64,000 nucleotides of DNA from Druceiella hillmani (taxonomy: Eukaryota > Arthropoda > Insecta > Lepidoptera > Hepialidae), in the NCBI GenBank assembly GCA_039881145.1, contig JAYKKI010000015.1:25842001-25906000 (forward strand), read 5' to 3'. Positions 50,476 through 61,204 of the stretch are shown in pieces; within the stretch, counting starts at the first letter, position 1; each line of letters opens with the position of its first letter. The position numbers were made by a program, and so were the translations under genes. The notes below the pieces were generated by a model, which was not told where the DNA came from, ran no database searches, and saw only the letters and a program-made list of their open reading frames with translations.

Positions 50476-51410
50476 TCTCGTATCGTATTGGTTGTAAAGC
50501 TTCTGGTCTTTATCTTCACTTCGTGGTGGTTCGGTGGTTTGACCATCACAGAATTCGTCGTTCTTCAATCCAGCTAGAAGGACCAAAAAAATGTTCTCTG
50601 AGGTGGATCCATACTCCGTTTCTATGTGGTTCGAAGTACCAGAAATAATGTTCCTCAAATTAGACCCGTCGTTAATTTCTGTCCGGTCAGAAATAATCTT
50701 ATGGACTATTCCCGCCTCTATCTCCCAGCTAGTCCCCTCCAGGGAATCGTAATATCCCTCATCCATCAAAAATTAAGGCCTCCGAAGTCCACTAATAGAG
50801 TCCCTTTACTACAATCTAACGCTTCCATCCAAAAGGGTTAAACGCCATTCCTTCGAAGTTAATTATTTAGGATTTCCATAATTTTCAAGAGCGCTTTCAG
50901 CAAATACTCTAAATGACTCAAATATTGATCCATTCTTAAAGAAGTCTCGGCGACTAAAAGTATTACGTCCGAAAAACCGCGTGATTCTACTTTATTATTT
51001 TGACAGATGCTTTACAATAAACGTCTAAGCGTATTGTCTTGCTTACTGAAGTTAAATAAAATATGTTCCACTTTCTGTCTTATAACCGGCCGCTCAGAAA
51101 TACTCGGTAAAAAATAACCTAGGTATCTCGACTTTGGAAGTCGGCAATGACTATCTAGCCTGTTATTGGGCGCGAAGTATCTCGAAAATGAGTTTGTTTC
51201 CAGTACAAAGTGCTTCATTTACTAATAATTTGAAGCGCAACGATCGTACATCTAAACTCCTTTCTTGGACCAACCCAAAATTTGCCGTATATTTTGCGAT
51301 CGTGAGATCATCAGGCATGAGGCCCGTTAAAATCAATAATGCATTCGTTGAGAAGGTTCTATAAACCATAGCTATGACCACTGAGCCACGTATGTTGTTA
51401 ATTTTCCTTC
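50470..51410 (-). pseudogene. LINE ORF2 3' remnant, copy 1 (R1/Jockey-type)
   Basis: Minus-strand reading from 51381 gives VYRTFSTNALLILTGLMPDD, the conserved block after the RT domain (A-Y-R-T-V-S-T-D-A-L-x-V-L-A-G) of R1, I and Jockey-group LINEs. Overlapping in another frame (51218 to 51012), RLDSHCRLPKSRYLGYFL matches the W-x-x-S-x-x-G-R-x-T-x-x-L-x-P block. Further on (50960-50870) FFKNGSIFESFRVFAESALE resembles the short helical C-terminus, and a stop follows near 50866. The remaining sequence to about 50470 is probably 3' untranslated; the 116-codon frame within it (50419-50769) matches nothing I recognise. The copy lacks the endonuclease and RT core, the usual result of 5' truncation, and is shifted between frames. 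Confidence 0.82.
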
Positions 51411-51559
51411 GTCTCTATCCATCTTAAAATATTTGGAACACTTGTAGAATATAAACATACAAAGGTCGATCTATGCAGTATTAACTACGCCGGACACATG
51501 TCATGTCCGCTGTATTGCTTGAAAGCGCTGACCTTGAATTACTCGATGCTACATAAAGA

Positions 51560-52520
51560 TTCTGAAGCACACCATTCCACCTGGGTTGTCACAGAGCCCC
51601 TGGAACTCGTGACATCTTCCCTCAAACAAAAGATGGTACCTAAAAAATCTCTTAATAGTGTCTCGTATCTAATGGATTACTGGATTAAAGACTATTCTTT
51701 CAAATTGAATCATTTGATTTCTCAATTTTTTCGAGAACTCGCTTTGGGAATGCTCTAAATGTTTCAAAGGTCGGTTCATTCTCCATCACCTTAAGGGAAT
51801 AATGAGACCACGCTGTAAAGCTCTGCTTGATTCTACTAGAGTAGAACTCTTAAAACGCATGCAACGGAATAAAACTCTGCGCACATTGTTGTGCTCACTG
51901 TAGTAAATATAACGTGATTTATGTCCTGCGTCTGAAAATTTCAGGCACACGTCGGGCTATCCCCGAAGAAAATGTAAGCAAACTAGCGCATATGCGCCCA
52001 TGTTCCATTAAAAACTGCAAAAGTATAATAATCGCTCGTTAGTGACAAGTTCTTACTTAACCGTTCAAACTCAAAGAGGGAAACAAATAGGGAAATATAT
52101 CCTAGTTGTTTCCCTCTTTGAGTTGGGGAAGACAATTTAGACTACCAGTGAGCACAAACGATCTCTATAATACGTCTCTTTCTATATACTGTCAAAAATT
52201 AAGAGTGTAACGGACCTGTATCCAACTCTTGCTATGCGCCAAAAAGAAAATAGCTACGCGTTAAACGATCGCAAAGTCGGCAGGTAAAAGATCCGCCAAA
52301 ACCGGCAACGCATCCATTGATCAAGTTCTGTAAGCTTTAGTTAGATTCAACAGCGGCGCACATTGCGACTTAAGCACAAGCCGTTTAACTTATTGGACCC
52401 CAACGCACCAAGTAGTCCAAACCGTATAACCAAGTGCATAGGTCAATATACCGTATATTGACGTATTCATCAGTTTGAGAGTAGAGCTATTTAGCCCCAG
52501 CCGACACCGACAAGCATGGC
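51560..52520 (-). pseudogene. LINE ORF2 3' remnant, copy 2, same family and orientation
   Basis: Minus-strand reading gives MNTSIYGILTYALGYTVWTT near 52475-52415, the S-I-L-L-Y-A-A-P-V-W block at the end of the RT domain. Then LTKAYRT-stop-SMDALPVL and ADLLPADFAIV follow at 52345-52263, the same post-RT block as copy 1. Near 51950-51895, SPTCA and INHVIF fit the Cys-rich C-x-x-C...E-H-V-x-F-E-C tail with Cys losses. Near 51800, MENEPTFETFRAFPKRVLE matches the copy-1 C-terminus. Downstream, GACnCTATTA and GAGGGAnAT are shared with copy 1 in the same order, so the 3' untranslated parts also match. The hairpin at 52068-52124 interrupts the middle. Divergence from copy 1 is large, so the two are not a recent duplication. 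Confidence 0.8.
52068..52124. repeat. Hairpin, 24-bp stem with one mismatch, 9-nt loop
   Basis: AACTCAAAGAGGGAAACAA and TAGG pair with CCTAGTTGTTTCCCTCTTTG and AGTT around GAAATATAT. It lies inside LINE copy 2 and interrupts its readable blocks, so it arose after that insertion. Confidence 0.92.
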
Positions 52521-52529
52521 CATATTTGG

Positions 52530-53425
52530 TAAATTTTATTTTAATATAATAAATTATAAAAATATACTCAGATTATTTTCACTGTCTGTTAATATTTACG
52601 GTTATTACAATTCACTAAAAATATTTAACTTAAATTAAACAAAGATTTTTTAAACAAATGTAATTTGTTTTCCTCAGAAAATAAAAATGACATCAATACA
52701 GATCTTTTATGACATGAGGCGCGTTACAAAAAATACTAAGATGGGAAAATAAAGTAACATAAAGCTTTTCGTAACTTTTTTCTCTGTCGAGTAAAGTACA
52801 TATATATTTAATTCAGCACACTCAGTATAGGCCGTGGTCCAATGCTCGTTTTGAGTAAGGTACAATTATATATTGATGAAAAATTCTATTAAATATCCAA
52901 AACTTATACTCAAAAGCTTTATGTTGTATAACTGAGCTTTAGAGCCAACGATATGATGACAAGTATTATATTTATGTCAAAGTTTTAACAACTCGACGAT
53001 TTGTAACAATTCACGTGAAGAGTGTAGGTTCGTATAGATCATTATTCAGCTTATTATCGCTATTTTATGGCTACTATCATACGATTCTATGCTTAGTAAT
53101 CTAAATTATATCTTAATGCTTGCTATATAATGTTATAATTTAGACTTTTTTATATTGAACGGTGGTATCTTGAATATTATAAATTGATATGAATACTACG
53201 TAGTTACATACATATAGTGAAAATTTTGAATATTTGATGTGAAATGATTAACACATATTCTAATCAAAATATAATATTATTTATATTTTTAAATTAGTTT
53301 AATACACACTGAACTAACTAAAATTATAATGTTTGCTAAGCTTAATGTAGGTGCCCGAAAAGCATATATACCAAATATATTTCAAACATCAATGTATACT
53401 TAATATATTGCTCATAGATATTATA
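52530..53425. other. AT-rich DNA, nothing recognised
   Basis: No coding signal or repeat supported. Confidence 0.45.
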
Positions 53426-53428
53426 TAA

Positions 53429-53663
53429 TTAAGGTTCGATCTTATGTACCTCCCGTAGGTAAGGAATAATTCTAATATGTAGTTTTAGATCATCACTGAT
53501 TAAAAACTTTTCAAACTTAAGTTTGTCGAGTACATTTTTGGCCTCTTCAGAATCACTTAAAATAGAGCCCTCTATAGAAAACCTAAGATTTTCACTATAC
53601 ATTTTATTAATATACTCCAAGCGATTTATTTGTAATTTATAGTCAATTATCTTAATGTGATGT
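53429..53663 (-). CDS. Uncertain coding-like ORF, possible terminal exon, unknown product
   Basis: I do not recognise this protein. The frame is open for about 77 codons from just after a TAA near 53663 to a TAA at 53429, with an internal ATG at 53620. The peptide includes EYINKMYSENLRFSIEGSIL, SDSEEAKNVLDKLKFEKFL and DDLKLHIRIIPYLREVHKIE. It has mixed charge and an amphipathic helical look unlike most AT-derived frames here. A TTTTCAG acceptor-like site lies at about 53690, but splicing there would read through the TAA, so no clean exon model can be drawn. No polyadenylation signal is certain. It may be chance, a host exon or a transposon piece. Confidence 0.2.
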
Positions 53664-53669
53664 TAATTA

Positions 53670-54772
53670 ATTTTATAGTCTGATGATCTGAAAATTAGTT
53701 TTTGTACGTTATTATTTCCTCAATATGTATTTATCCGTTCAAATATTCATGATCGAATGAGGATTCACTTTATTTTGATTACTTTTGCTAATTCTCTGCA
53801 ACTAGATAATGTAAAGCCCTATTTTCATTTTTGTTGTCGGCTTTATTGTCCTTTCTACCACATTTTTAACACAAGTAAGTTTAGATCGCAAAAGGAAACA
53901 AAAAGAAAATCGATGTAACGAAAAAACAAATTAATATTAATAAATTGTATCTATTATTTTTATAAAATTTGTACCAAAGTAGCTTACAGATAATAATATA
54001 ACAAATTTTAAAATTTATACCTATATATGTTTATGGAGTCCTCATAAAATTTCATGAATATATGAAAACATTAAGAAATTTACTAATGCTGACGTAAGAT
54101 AGACGAAAACCCTATTATAGTCAAAGTCGGAAGGACGGAAACTATTTTTGCATTGATTTTACATCATGTGCTTCGTGCTTTATAGGTCAAATCAAATATT
54201 TGCTGACTATCCATCGGTCACTAAAATTTCATTTACCACGCGATGTTACCATATTCGCTCTTCATTCCTTCATCAACGGTCCATAGACTTGAGCGTGTTA
54301 GAAGGACTTCTTGAATATAATAATGGTGATATAATTAAGCATCGAATCGACAGATTCACATACTGACATAATAATTAGATAGATAAGTGTATTATGGCAA
54401 CACAAAGCTGCCTTGAGTTATTGTACATACCTAAACCGTAAGAATATTCACATGAAAGTAAATTCTTCTAGGCTGTGCGGCGTATGAGTGGATATTGTTT
54501 AGCATTCGTAAGAGATTTGGCATTGATATCAGATTTGCACATCATATTAGTTTAAACAAGATTGTCTCAATCTCTGATTAATTATTACTTATTGAAATGA
54601 GTTTGAATTGTACAAAAATAAAATAGATGAGATATGATTCATTAGCGGTAACAAGTTCCTGGTAGTCAATTTTGTTTTTATTTTTTCTTGGATTGAAAAT
54701 GGTTGGTGGAAAGATTTAATTATGGTGACATATTATATAACAAATTTAATTACTTTTGTGCGCTTATCTAAT
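53670..54772. other. AT-rich DNA, nothing recognised
   Basis: No supported gene. The plus frame 54166-54366 shows no recognisable domain. Confidence 0.45.
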
Positions 54773-54775
54773 ATA

Positions 54776-55060
54776 TTAGGTTGACAACTTATAAATTCGC
54801 CATCTCCGTACACAAACTTTTCAATTTTGTATAGTTAGTCAGTAAAATCAATCGTTAAATATATAAGCACCGTCGGTATCTAGCACTTGGCGCCAACGTG
54901 AAGGCATAGCTAAAGTTCCGTCCTTGAATGAAATGAATGTATGTATCTGCTTACAATGGGCATTTTGTCTGTCATCGTTTAATTTCTTTTTCGACCATTT
55001 GAAAAAGAAACTACGCACTTGGACAAAATATTTTTCAAGGATTTCGTAACTCTCTCAAAA
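54776..55060 (-). mobile_element. Mariner transposon 3' remnant with terminal repeat
   Basis: Mariner transposases cut and paste DNA at TA sites. On the minus strand, one frame to about 54850 reads VRSFFFKWSKKKLNDD, then TFISFKDGTLAMPSRWRQ and VLDTDGAYIFND before a stop. This is the mariner C-terminus pattern (G-I-x-x-L-P-x-R-W-x-x-V-x-x-x-x-G-x-Y-F). About 75 bases beyond the stop the element ends in a terminal repeat, seen on the plus strand as TTAGGTTGACAACTTATAAA at 54776, preceded by TA as expected of the target site. The opposite end and the catalytic Asp domain are missing, so the copy is truncated near 55060. A hairpin at 54983-55010 (TTTCTTTTTC, 8-nt loop) lies within it. Confidence 0.85.
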
Positions 55061-55064
55061 TTTT

Positions 55065-55985
55065 ATTTTTATGGGAATTTTTTTAATTTTTTCCCTGAGT
55101 AGGTAACCCGTATAAGTATGTCTATAATTAAATATACATATCAAGTATTTTATTCTGAGCTTACGTTATTTTAATAACTGTTTAGATATGGTATCCATTG
55201 AAATATTTATCGAATTGATAAACTGGCATAAATGACTTTTTATTTTTAAACGTTAGATTAATAACTTATGTTAAGGAGTTTACTGAGTAGCGACCCTAGA
55301 TTTTTTATTACCCAGATTCGAGCTCTACCTTAACAGTTGAGATAGAAGTTAGTCAGACTACATAGACTTTTTCTGTACTGTTAAGTTTGTTTTAGGTTGT
55401 TGTAGAAAAAAGTCTTTCAGTTTTCGGTATTATGACTAAGTATGAGGTAAGTTTTAAGTGTGCTAGACCAATTCGAAAATATTGAAGTGAAATTGCGGAA
55501 AATAAATAATTAAACATATCTAACGGAGACATATCTAACGGATGAAGATTGGTAAAAGTTCAATTTCATTGAAAATATAATTGAAATCAATATCAGAGCT
55601 TAAATCACGGTTCAATTTATTTCGGAAATTTGAATTGGACTTTTTCATCTCTAGTCCATTTTTTTCCAATTATATAATTTTATAAAAAAGTGCAAGCTAT
55701 ATCCTTTTTATTTAAAGCACAAAAAGTTTGATACTAATTGTTATAGTTGCGTGTCTAGTGAATAATAATAAAAATTTACTTTGAAATAAGTTTCTTTCAA
55801 ATGAGTTTATTATTGACTCATTTGGAAACTCCAAATTATTAAAAAATAATAGGTAATATTTTTTTTCTGGGACAGAAACGGATCGGGGCTGTAAACACTG
55901 TTTCATCATTCTGCCATTTTATTTGCTTTACCGAAAAATTCCCTGATCTCAGCCTCAGTTCGAACTCCAATTAATAGGTGGCCCT
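55065..55985. other. AT-rich DNA with a small hairpin
   Basis: A hairpin at 55789-55830 pairs CAAATGAGT with ACTCATTTG plus a bulged AGTTTC/GAAACT extension. TTAGGTTGTTGT at 55393 resembles a mariner end but has the same orientation as the 54776 end, so it does not complete that element. No gene supported. Confidence 0.45.
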
Positions 55986-56020
55986 CTTACTTGATTTATT
56001 ATTTGTTATCTACTTTTTTA

Positions 56021-56197
56021 GGTGAGACATTAAATAATAACCTATTAAATATAAAATACGAAATACTTAATAAAAGATTATATTTAAAGAAAATTTTAAA
56101 GGACTCAAGTGTGATAAGTGGCGTAAATTTTGTATCTTTTGACCAGTGGCTGACTTACTCATCATCATATCCTGCACTAGATTTATACCAAAATTAG
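56021..56197 (+). CDS. Uncertain coding-like ORF behind an acceptor-like site, unknown product
   Basis: I do not recognise this protein. A good splice-acceptor-like sequence (TTATCTACTTTTTTAG, ending 56020) precedes a frame open for 58 codons to a TAG at 56195-56197. The peptide begins GETLNNNLLNIKYEILNKRL and ends FDQWLTYSSSYPALDLYQN. No upstream exon, donor site or polyadenylation signal could be tied to it. In DNA this AT-rich, T-rich runs followed by AG are common by chance, so this is weak support for a terminal exon. Confidence 0.15.
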   Translation, partial: GETLNNNLLNIKYEILNKRLYLKKILKDSSVISGVNFVSFDQWLTYSSSYPALDLYQN

Positions 56198-56199
56198 TG

Positions 56200-57800
56200 A
56201 TTTTTGGAGATCTATATAGTAGAAATTGTAAAAGCTATATTTATGAAATTTTAAATGCAATATAAATTTTCAATTATACTTTTCCTACTTTGAACTTGTA
56301 TATTAAAAAGGTCTTGAGTAAGTTGGCTATAAAAAGGGGTTCACATGGTATAAATATATTTACTTATATAGGATTTTGTTGTAAATAACATAGGGCGCTC
56401 ATCGCTGTTGAAAGTTTGTCTGATCCATATCGTGCTTAGATTTAATATTTTGATTAAATTAGTGAATTAAATTTGTCTAAACGTTCTTTGCAGATGTTTA
56501 AAACGCTAACGTATTTGTAAAGCAATGGTTTAATATTGCGATTTCGTATTGCGGCTAATATTGTTCACAAATATTGAAATTTAATGTGAACAAAAATGGC
56601 TAGCGTTAGGATTGTCGATATTTAAGCAGAGTCCATAAATATCAGTTCGTAAAAATTAATTACATTTGTCAAATGAAATGTTCATCGTGAGTACAATAAG
56701 TAACCGCAAAAACAAGTCTTCCACAATCTTAGTAGTAAATATTAAGTAAATTAGTAAACCGTGTATTTACCTCTTCAGAATTATATATTCGCTCAGTATT
56801 TCTATAACTATGAAAAGTCGCTATAATTTTTTTTTAACCCAAATGTATAATATTTTTTTTTTCCTAAATGTGGAATAATTCTATTACATAGTTTGAAACA
56901 CATACAGAATCTTTGCTTTCTTTGAACAAGGTTTGGTTTTTGAAGAAGAATTTGGTTTTTCCTTTACTATATAATATAAAAATAGATACGTATGAAAAAA
57001 ATGCCTTCCCTCTGTTAATCATTTGACAAAGGAAGGAATTGAGCTTTTTGATCAAGTGATGGGCCATGCCTATTTCATGACAACGGTTTATAGTAAAACG
57101 TGAGTGCCGGTGTTGCATATCCTTTTCTTTATTTTTCCCTTATTCAAAACTGCTAGGTTTTTTTGCTTTCAGAAAGTAAAATAATTTAATAGACATTTTC
57201 AATTTATTTGGAAAACATTTTTAACTATGTCCCACTCAATGCGGTCCGCAAGGAAATCATTCTCAATTTTGATATGGATGTTTAAAAAAAATTGTTTTAA
57301 ATATTGTTTTGACGTATTCACGTAATTACACTTAAAACACATCTTAAAATGAAAATGATTTGAGGCTGTGCTTACGGAAGGACAGATGGACATGACGAAG
57401 CAAGAAAATTTTCGTTTTTTTCATTTGACTACGGAGCCTCGAAAATAATAATGGTCAGTAGAGGAATCGGTAAATTAAATGTTATTTTTAACAAATTTTG
57501 TAGCTGGTGAGAAATATGTAATAATGCAAGAAATGTTATAATCTATTAAAATAAACTAAACGTCACTTAAGTGTACCAAGATTAATGTCATATAAGAATT
57601 TATTTAAATAACTACTTCGCTGTGGTATGCCGCCTCACCGGAAGTGACGACATGTAATCTCCATACTCGAGACAGTCTTCTGTTCTCAGCAAAGATTTAA
57701 ATTAATATTATTATTCTGATAACTGACGATGAAACCATTATCAATATCATAGAAACAATATTCCTTTCTACATTTTCTATTTATCTACTTTAATGTATCT
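56200..57800. other. AT-rich DNA, nothing recognised
   Basis: No gene supported. The minus frames 56864-57118 and 57199-57393 show no recognisable domain. A 9-bp hairpin lies at 56561-56593 (TTGTTCACA). The patch 57620-57690 is less AT-rich but unassigned. Confidence 0.4.
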
Positions 57801-57804
57801 AATT

Positions 57805-57974
57805 CATATACATGGCGGTCTTAGTGCTACGAGAGAAATCTCTTACAGCCAACCGTAATACCAATCCAGCCCCGTTCGACGAAGGGCCGGGAATCGAACC
57901 CGGGTCCCCGCGGTGGGCCGCATAGTCAAAGGCCGTATATCTTATGATCAACTCAACACACCACGGCGACGACC
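57805..57974 (-). mobile_element. tRNA-derived SINE
   Basis: SINEs are short non-coding retroelements transcribed by RNA polymerase III from internal A and B boxes and copied by LINE machinery. On the minus strand, GGTTCGATTCC (57900-57890) is an exact B box in a T-arm-like context (GACCCGGGTTCGATTCCCGG). TGGTGTGTTGAGTTG near 57964 is a fair A box after GTCGTCGCCG. The A-to-B spacing is about 62 bases, longer than in an ordinary tRNA. No CCA or 3' acceptor match to the 5' end follows; instead about 70 bases of non-tRNA body continue (GCTGGATTGGTATTACGG, then CTCTCGTAGCAC). It is also strikingly GC-rich against its surroundings. I see one copy in this window. The 73-codon minus frame across it (57799-58020) is incidental. 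Confidence 0.82.
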
Positions 57975-57979
57975 TTTTC

Positions 57980-58350
57980 CCTTCCATAGTTACATTAATT
58001 GCTGGTCGTATAATATACAAATATTACACTTGTCAAATTGTAATAATAATTACGAGTTTATAAGAAACATAACTTAGCACTTTTTCCAAAATACTCATAT
58101 TTTGTGTTCGAATTCAATCGATTTAACTTCCTATTAACCAAAACCGATTCTTTTTCGTTTGACTTCAATGTATTTGTACAGTTGGCTAACTTATTCTTAC
58201 ATTCTTACATACCGTCAACCAGAAGTGGAAAACTTATGTTTTGGAAGACTTTGACTATCAATGAGACATTGACAGTCCAAACTCGGTAAATCTTGTTTAT
58301 AGGGGACTAATTCGGTAAATATTTTTCAGATAATTTTTAAAAACATAAAT
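57980..58350. other. AT-rich DNA, nothing recognised
   Basis: No supported gene. The plus frame 58104-58289 matches no family that I know. Confidence 0.4.
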
Positions 58351-58354
58351 AGAT

Positions 58355-59170
58355 GGTACGTTTTCAAAACTAGGATCGAGTTGGTTCCAGAGTTCGCCAG
58401 AATACATTACGAAGAAGCATTCGTGTAGTATTATGTTTAGGAATCAGATGAGTAAGGGGGGTGATATGAGCCTCAAGGACCTTGAATCTAGAATTGAGTT
58501 AAGACGAACTAAAAGGTTTGTCCATATGTTGAAGAGAAGACATAAAATATGTAAATTGCGCCGATCCCATATTTCCTACGGCTAAAACGTGACCTGAACT
58601 CTATGCAACATAAGTTATTTTCTTCGGCCGAATAAATAGCGAATACATAAATTTTCGACACATTCTCCTTTATTTAACTTATTTTCAGTGAAGTTAGGGT
58701 GAGCATATACCTTCCTAATCTAGTAAAGGGAGTAAAAAGTTTAATTAAGATGAATTTTAGCTTTGATTACAATACTTTTTTGAACACAAGTGTAATACCT
58801 TGAATAATCGGTTTTTGACATTGTTTACTTGAAGCTTCCAGCTAAGATTTTGACGAGTACGTTTAGCATCAGCTGTAATAAATATGTCAGACAAATTTTT
58901 GCAAGAAGCCTATTACTTTCAAATATATAAGCCTGCCCTAACTAAAATTATTAGCTGACACACTTTTTAGGCCCACCGACTACAAAAATGTATTTCTGCA
59001 TTATTTTTGGACATGGCGGTTAAAAGACTAGAGGAATCTGTGTGGATGTAAATTTTTTAATCATCTGCATACAAATGGTAAATATAATGGAGATATTTGA
59101 CCATAGTGTTTATAAATATTGCAAACAGTAACAGCATTGAGTTACTACAGTCATCAAGTCTGAGGTCTCA
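58355..59170 (-). pseudogene. LINE reverse-transcriptase remnant (CR1/Jockey-like)
   Basis: The minus strand reads in order: LLFAIFINTMVKYLHYIYHL then YADD-stop-KIYIHTDSSSLL at about 59135-59010, the RT catalytic motif C with both Asp residues kept. SWKLQVNNVKNRLFKVLHLC follows at about 58835-58775, then NLCIRYLFGRRK near 58640, RRNLHILCLLFNIWT near 58560 and SGELWNQLDPS near 58375. These follow the usual order from the RT palm to the C-terminal tail (C-x-R-Y-I-F, R-R-N/D-x-H-x-L-x-L-L-Y, W-N-x-L-P) of CR1/Jockey-like elements. Stops and shifts between blocks show a dead copy. It carries the part missing from the 22-23.6-kb LINE and could be of the same family, but no shared segment exists to test this. 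Confidence 0.87.
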
Positions 59171-59174
59171 ACAA

Positions 59175-60958
59175 ATTCTTTATGGCCATGAAGCAATAAC
59201 ATTTAAAGCTATGGAAACAATTGTTTGTTATGGTAAACAGCGCAGAAAATTGGTATACAATTGATGTTTGCACTCTGGTACTACATACTGCATCATAAAT
59301 ATATTAATATATACAAAGGGGATATAATATTGAATTAAGGGTGAATCCGTTTTGAAAGACCTAGAAATATTTAGTATATTTTTTTAAAATTAGTTGTTAT
59401 AGTATATTTTAATCATCAAATATATTTTTGAACATATTGAAAGACAGCGCAGTAATTTTTAAATGATATTTTATTTTAATAAATATACTTCAAAAATGGC
59501 ATCTAAATAGTTAAATTTTAATTTAAAAAAAATTAAAATTAATTTTTTAATATATTTTTAGTTTCTGTAAAAAAAAATACTTAGCAGATGTATTCAAATG
59601 ATTCACAACTTGTTCATAATTTGCACTATTTGTAGTGATTAAAATTTTGAAAATTAAGAATAATTAATATTAAAATTTTGGTTTTCTTCGTGCATATTTA
59701 CTCGTATATCATAATTTTTTAAATTTAGATGATAAAAAAATCTACGATTAAATAGATAAATCTGCAGGGAATATTCAAACGGATTGAATATATTTCAATA
59801 CACGTAGGTACACATGTATTTCTTATATGTGTGTTTTAATATTCAAAATTAATTTAAGCTGATTAATCCAACATATTACAACTAATGACGAAAAACATGC
59901 TTTTTCCTACCTGCTCCACTGAAACTGGCACATAACCAGTAATGATGATATATATATATATATATATATATATGATTTGTTCCTTTACTTTTCGATCCTG
60001 ATAACGTTTCATTATTAGAAAATATTTGAAATTTTCCTTTTATTTAGGATCAGTTTTCTTATTTAGGTATTTTTTTTAATTTGTTAAGCATAATGATATC
60101 AGGTTCTCCACTTATGTAAATTCAAAATTAACATACACATGCAAAATACGTACTCAACATGCGGACTCGTAAATATTCGCAGCAAACGAAAAGCCTTTAA
60201 TGTTGATTCGAGATAATAAACTATCCAAGTAAGTTATTTCCGTCATTCTTATATATCATATATAAGTTACTTCCATCACAATTAGTGTATTGGTTCACTA
60301 TTCAATTCCGCTGTTAAATGTTCGCGATCATTTCATTGCAATTCGATTTGTTATATTATTCCCAAGAGATGAATATATTTTCTTCCACAGAGATGAAAAA
60401 GTGACTAATTAATTTTGCTATTATATAGAGGCCCATGAAAAATTTTATTTAATTTAACATAAATATGTATCTAAAATGCTAAACTGACTATACAGTACAG
60501 ATCTAATATCCCATAAAATATATCTTAAAGTTGGCTTCTGATATCTCACGCAATATAAAAAAAGAAACATATATAGATGTTTTAATATCACAACAAAATA
60601 TGTAGATATTAAAAACACGCCACGAAGTCGAGCTCAAAAACTACACTCGTATAATCTTTTATTCGGCATGGTCTTCGAATTGAACAACACAGATATTTGC
60701 TACAAAAGGTACTACATATGTGTTATGGAAAAATGTTACGGAGCTTACATAATGCCCTAAATAACAGTTATTAAGATGTTTTCAAGAATCGCGCCCACTC
60801 AGCCCTTTGCTGCAAATTTATAAAAAAAAATTGCTTATTATGTTGGTCTTCCTCTCTCGCACATCGAAAGAGACATAATGTAAAAACTAATTTTCAAATG
60901 TGCAAAAATTCTTCTGGTTCCCCCGATATCGACTTACTAACACGATAACTCACATACA
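59175..60958. other. AT-rich DNA with one microsatellite and short repeats
   Basis: It contains (AT)n at 59949-59973, an AT-only palindromic patch at 59513-59550 and an imperfect direct repeat near 60233-60285 (AAGTTATTTCCGTCA and AAGTTACTTCCATCA). No gene supported. Confidence 0.45.
59949..59973. repeat. Short (AT)n microsatellite
   Basis: About 25 bases of alternating AT. Confidence 0.9.
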
Positions 60959-60962
60959 TATA

Positions 60963-61201
60963 TTTCCGGATATATTACTTCCAGACGTTAAATTTACGTT
61001 AACTTTTAGGATTAGCTTTCTAAAGCATTTTAGAACGTTGACAAAGGATGGCAGATACTTTTAGTATTATGACAGGAAGTTATTGTTTAAGTGTCTGATA
61101 TGTTTATGTACCTGCCATCCTTCATTAACGTTCTTAAATACCCTATAAAGCCAATCCTAAATGGAAACGTAAATTTAACTTTAGTGAGTAGTGTCCGGAA
61201 A
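60963..61201. mobile_element. MITE with about 90-bp terminal inverted repeats and TA target duplication
   Basis: The left arm 60963-61054 and right arm 61112-61201 pair over about 90 bases with scattered mismatches. The ends are TTTCCGGA...TCCGGAAA. The arms share TTAAATTTACGTT, TAGGATTnGCTTT, GAACGTT and GGATGGCAG, and the best-conserved block lies next to the 57-base loop. TA directly flanks both ends (60961-60962 and 61202-61203), as Tc1/mariner-type transposition would leave. There is no coding content, so it would depend on a transposase elsewhere. The TTTCCGGA end differs from the TTAGGTTG end of the mariner remnant at 54776, so that family was not its source. Confidence 0.85.
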
Positions 61202-61204
61202 TAG

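Noticed and set aside
50292..50769. Open frames of 116-118 codons on both strands
   Set aside because: Half of each is the AC-rich repeat and the rest overlaps the 3' part of the LINE copy. Neither peptide resembles a known family.
55390..55420. TTAGGTTGTTGT as the second end of the mariner remnant
   Set aside because: It has the same orientation as the end at 54776, whereas the partner end must be inverted. Similarity also stops after about 9 bases.
57805..57974. Functional tRNA gene
   Set aside because: The B box is perfect, but the A-to-B spacing is too long, the acceptor ends do not pair, and a non-tRNA body follows. SINE is the better call.
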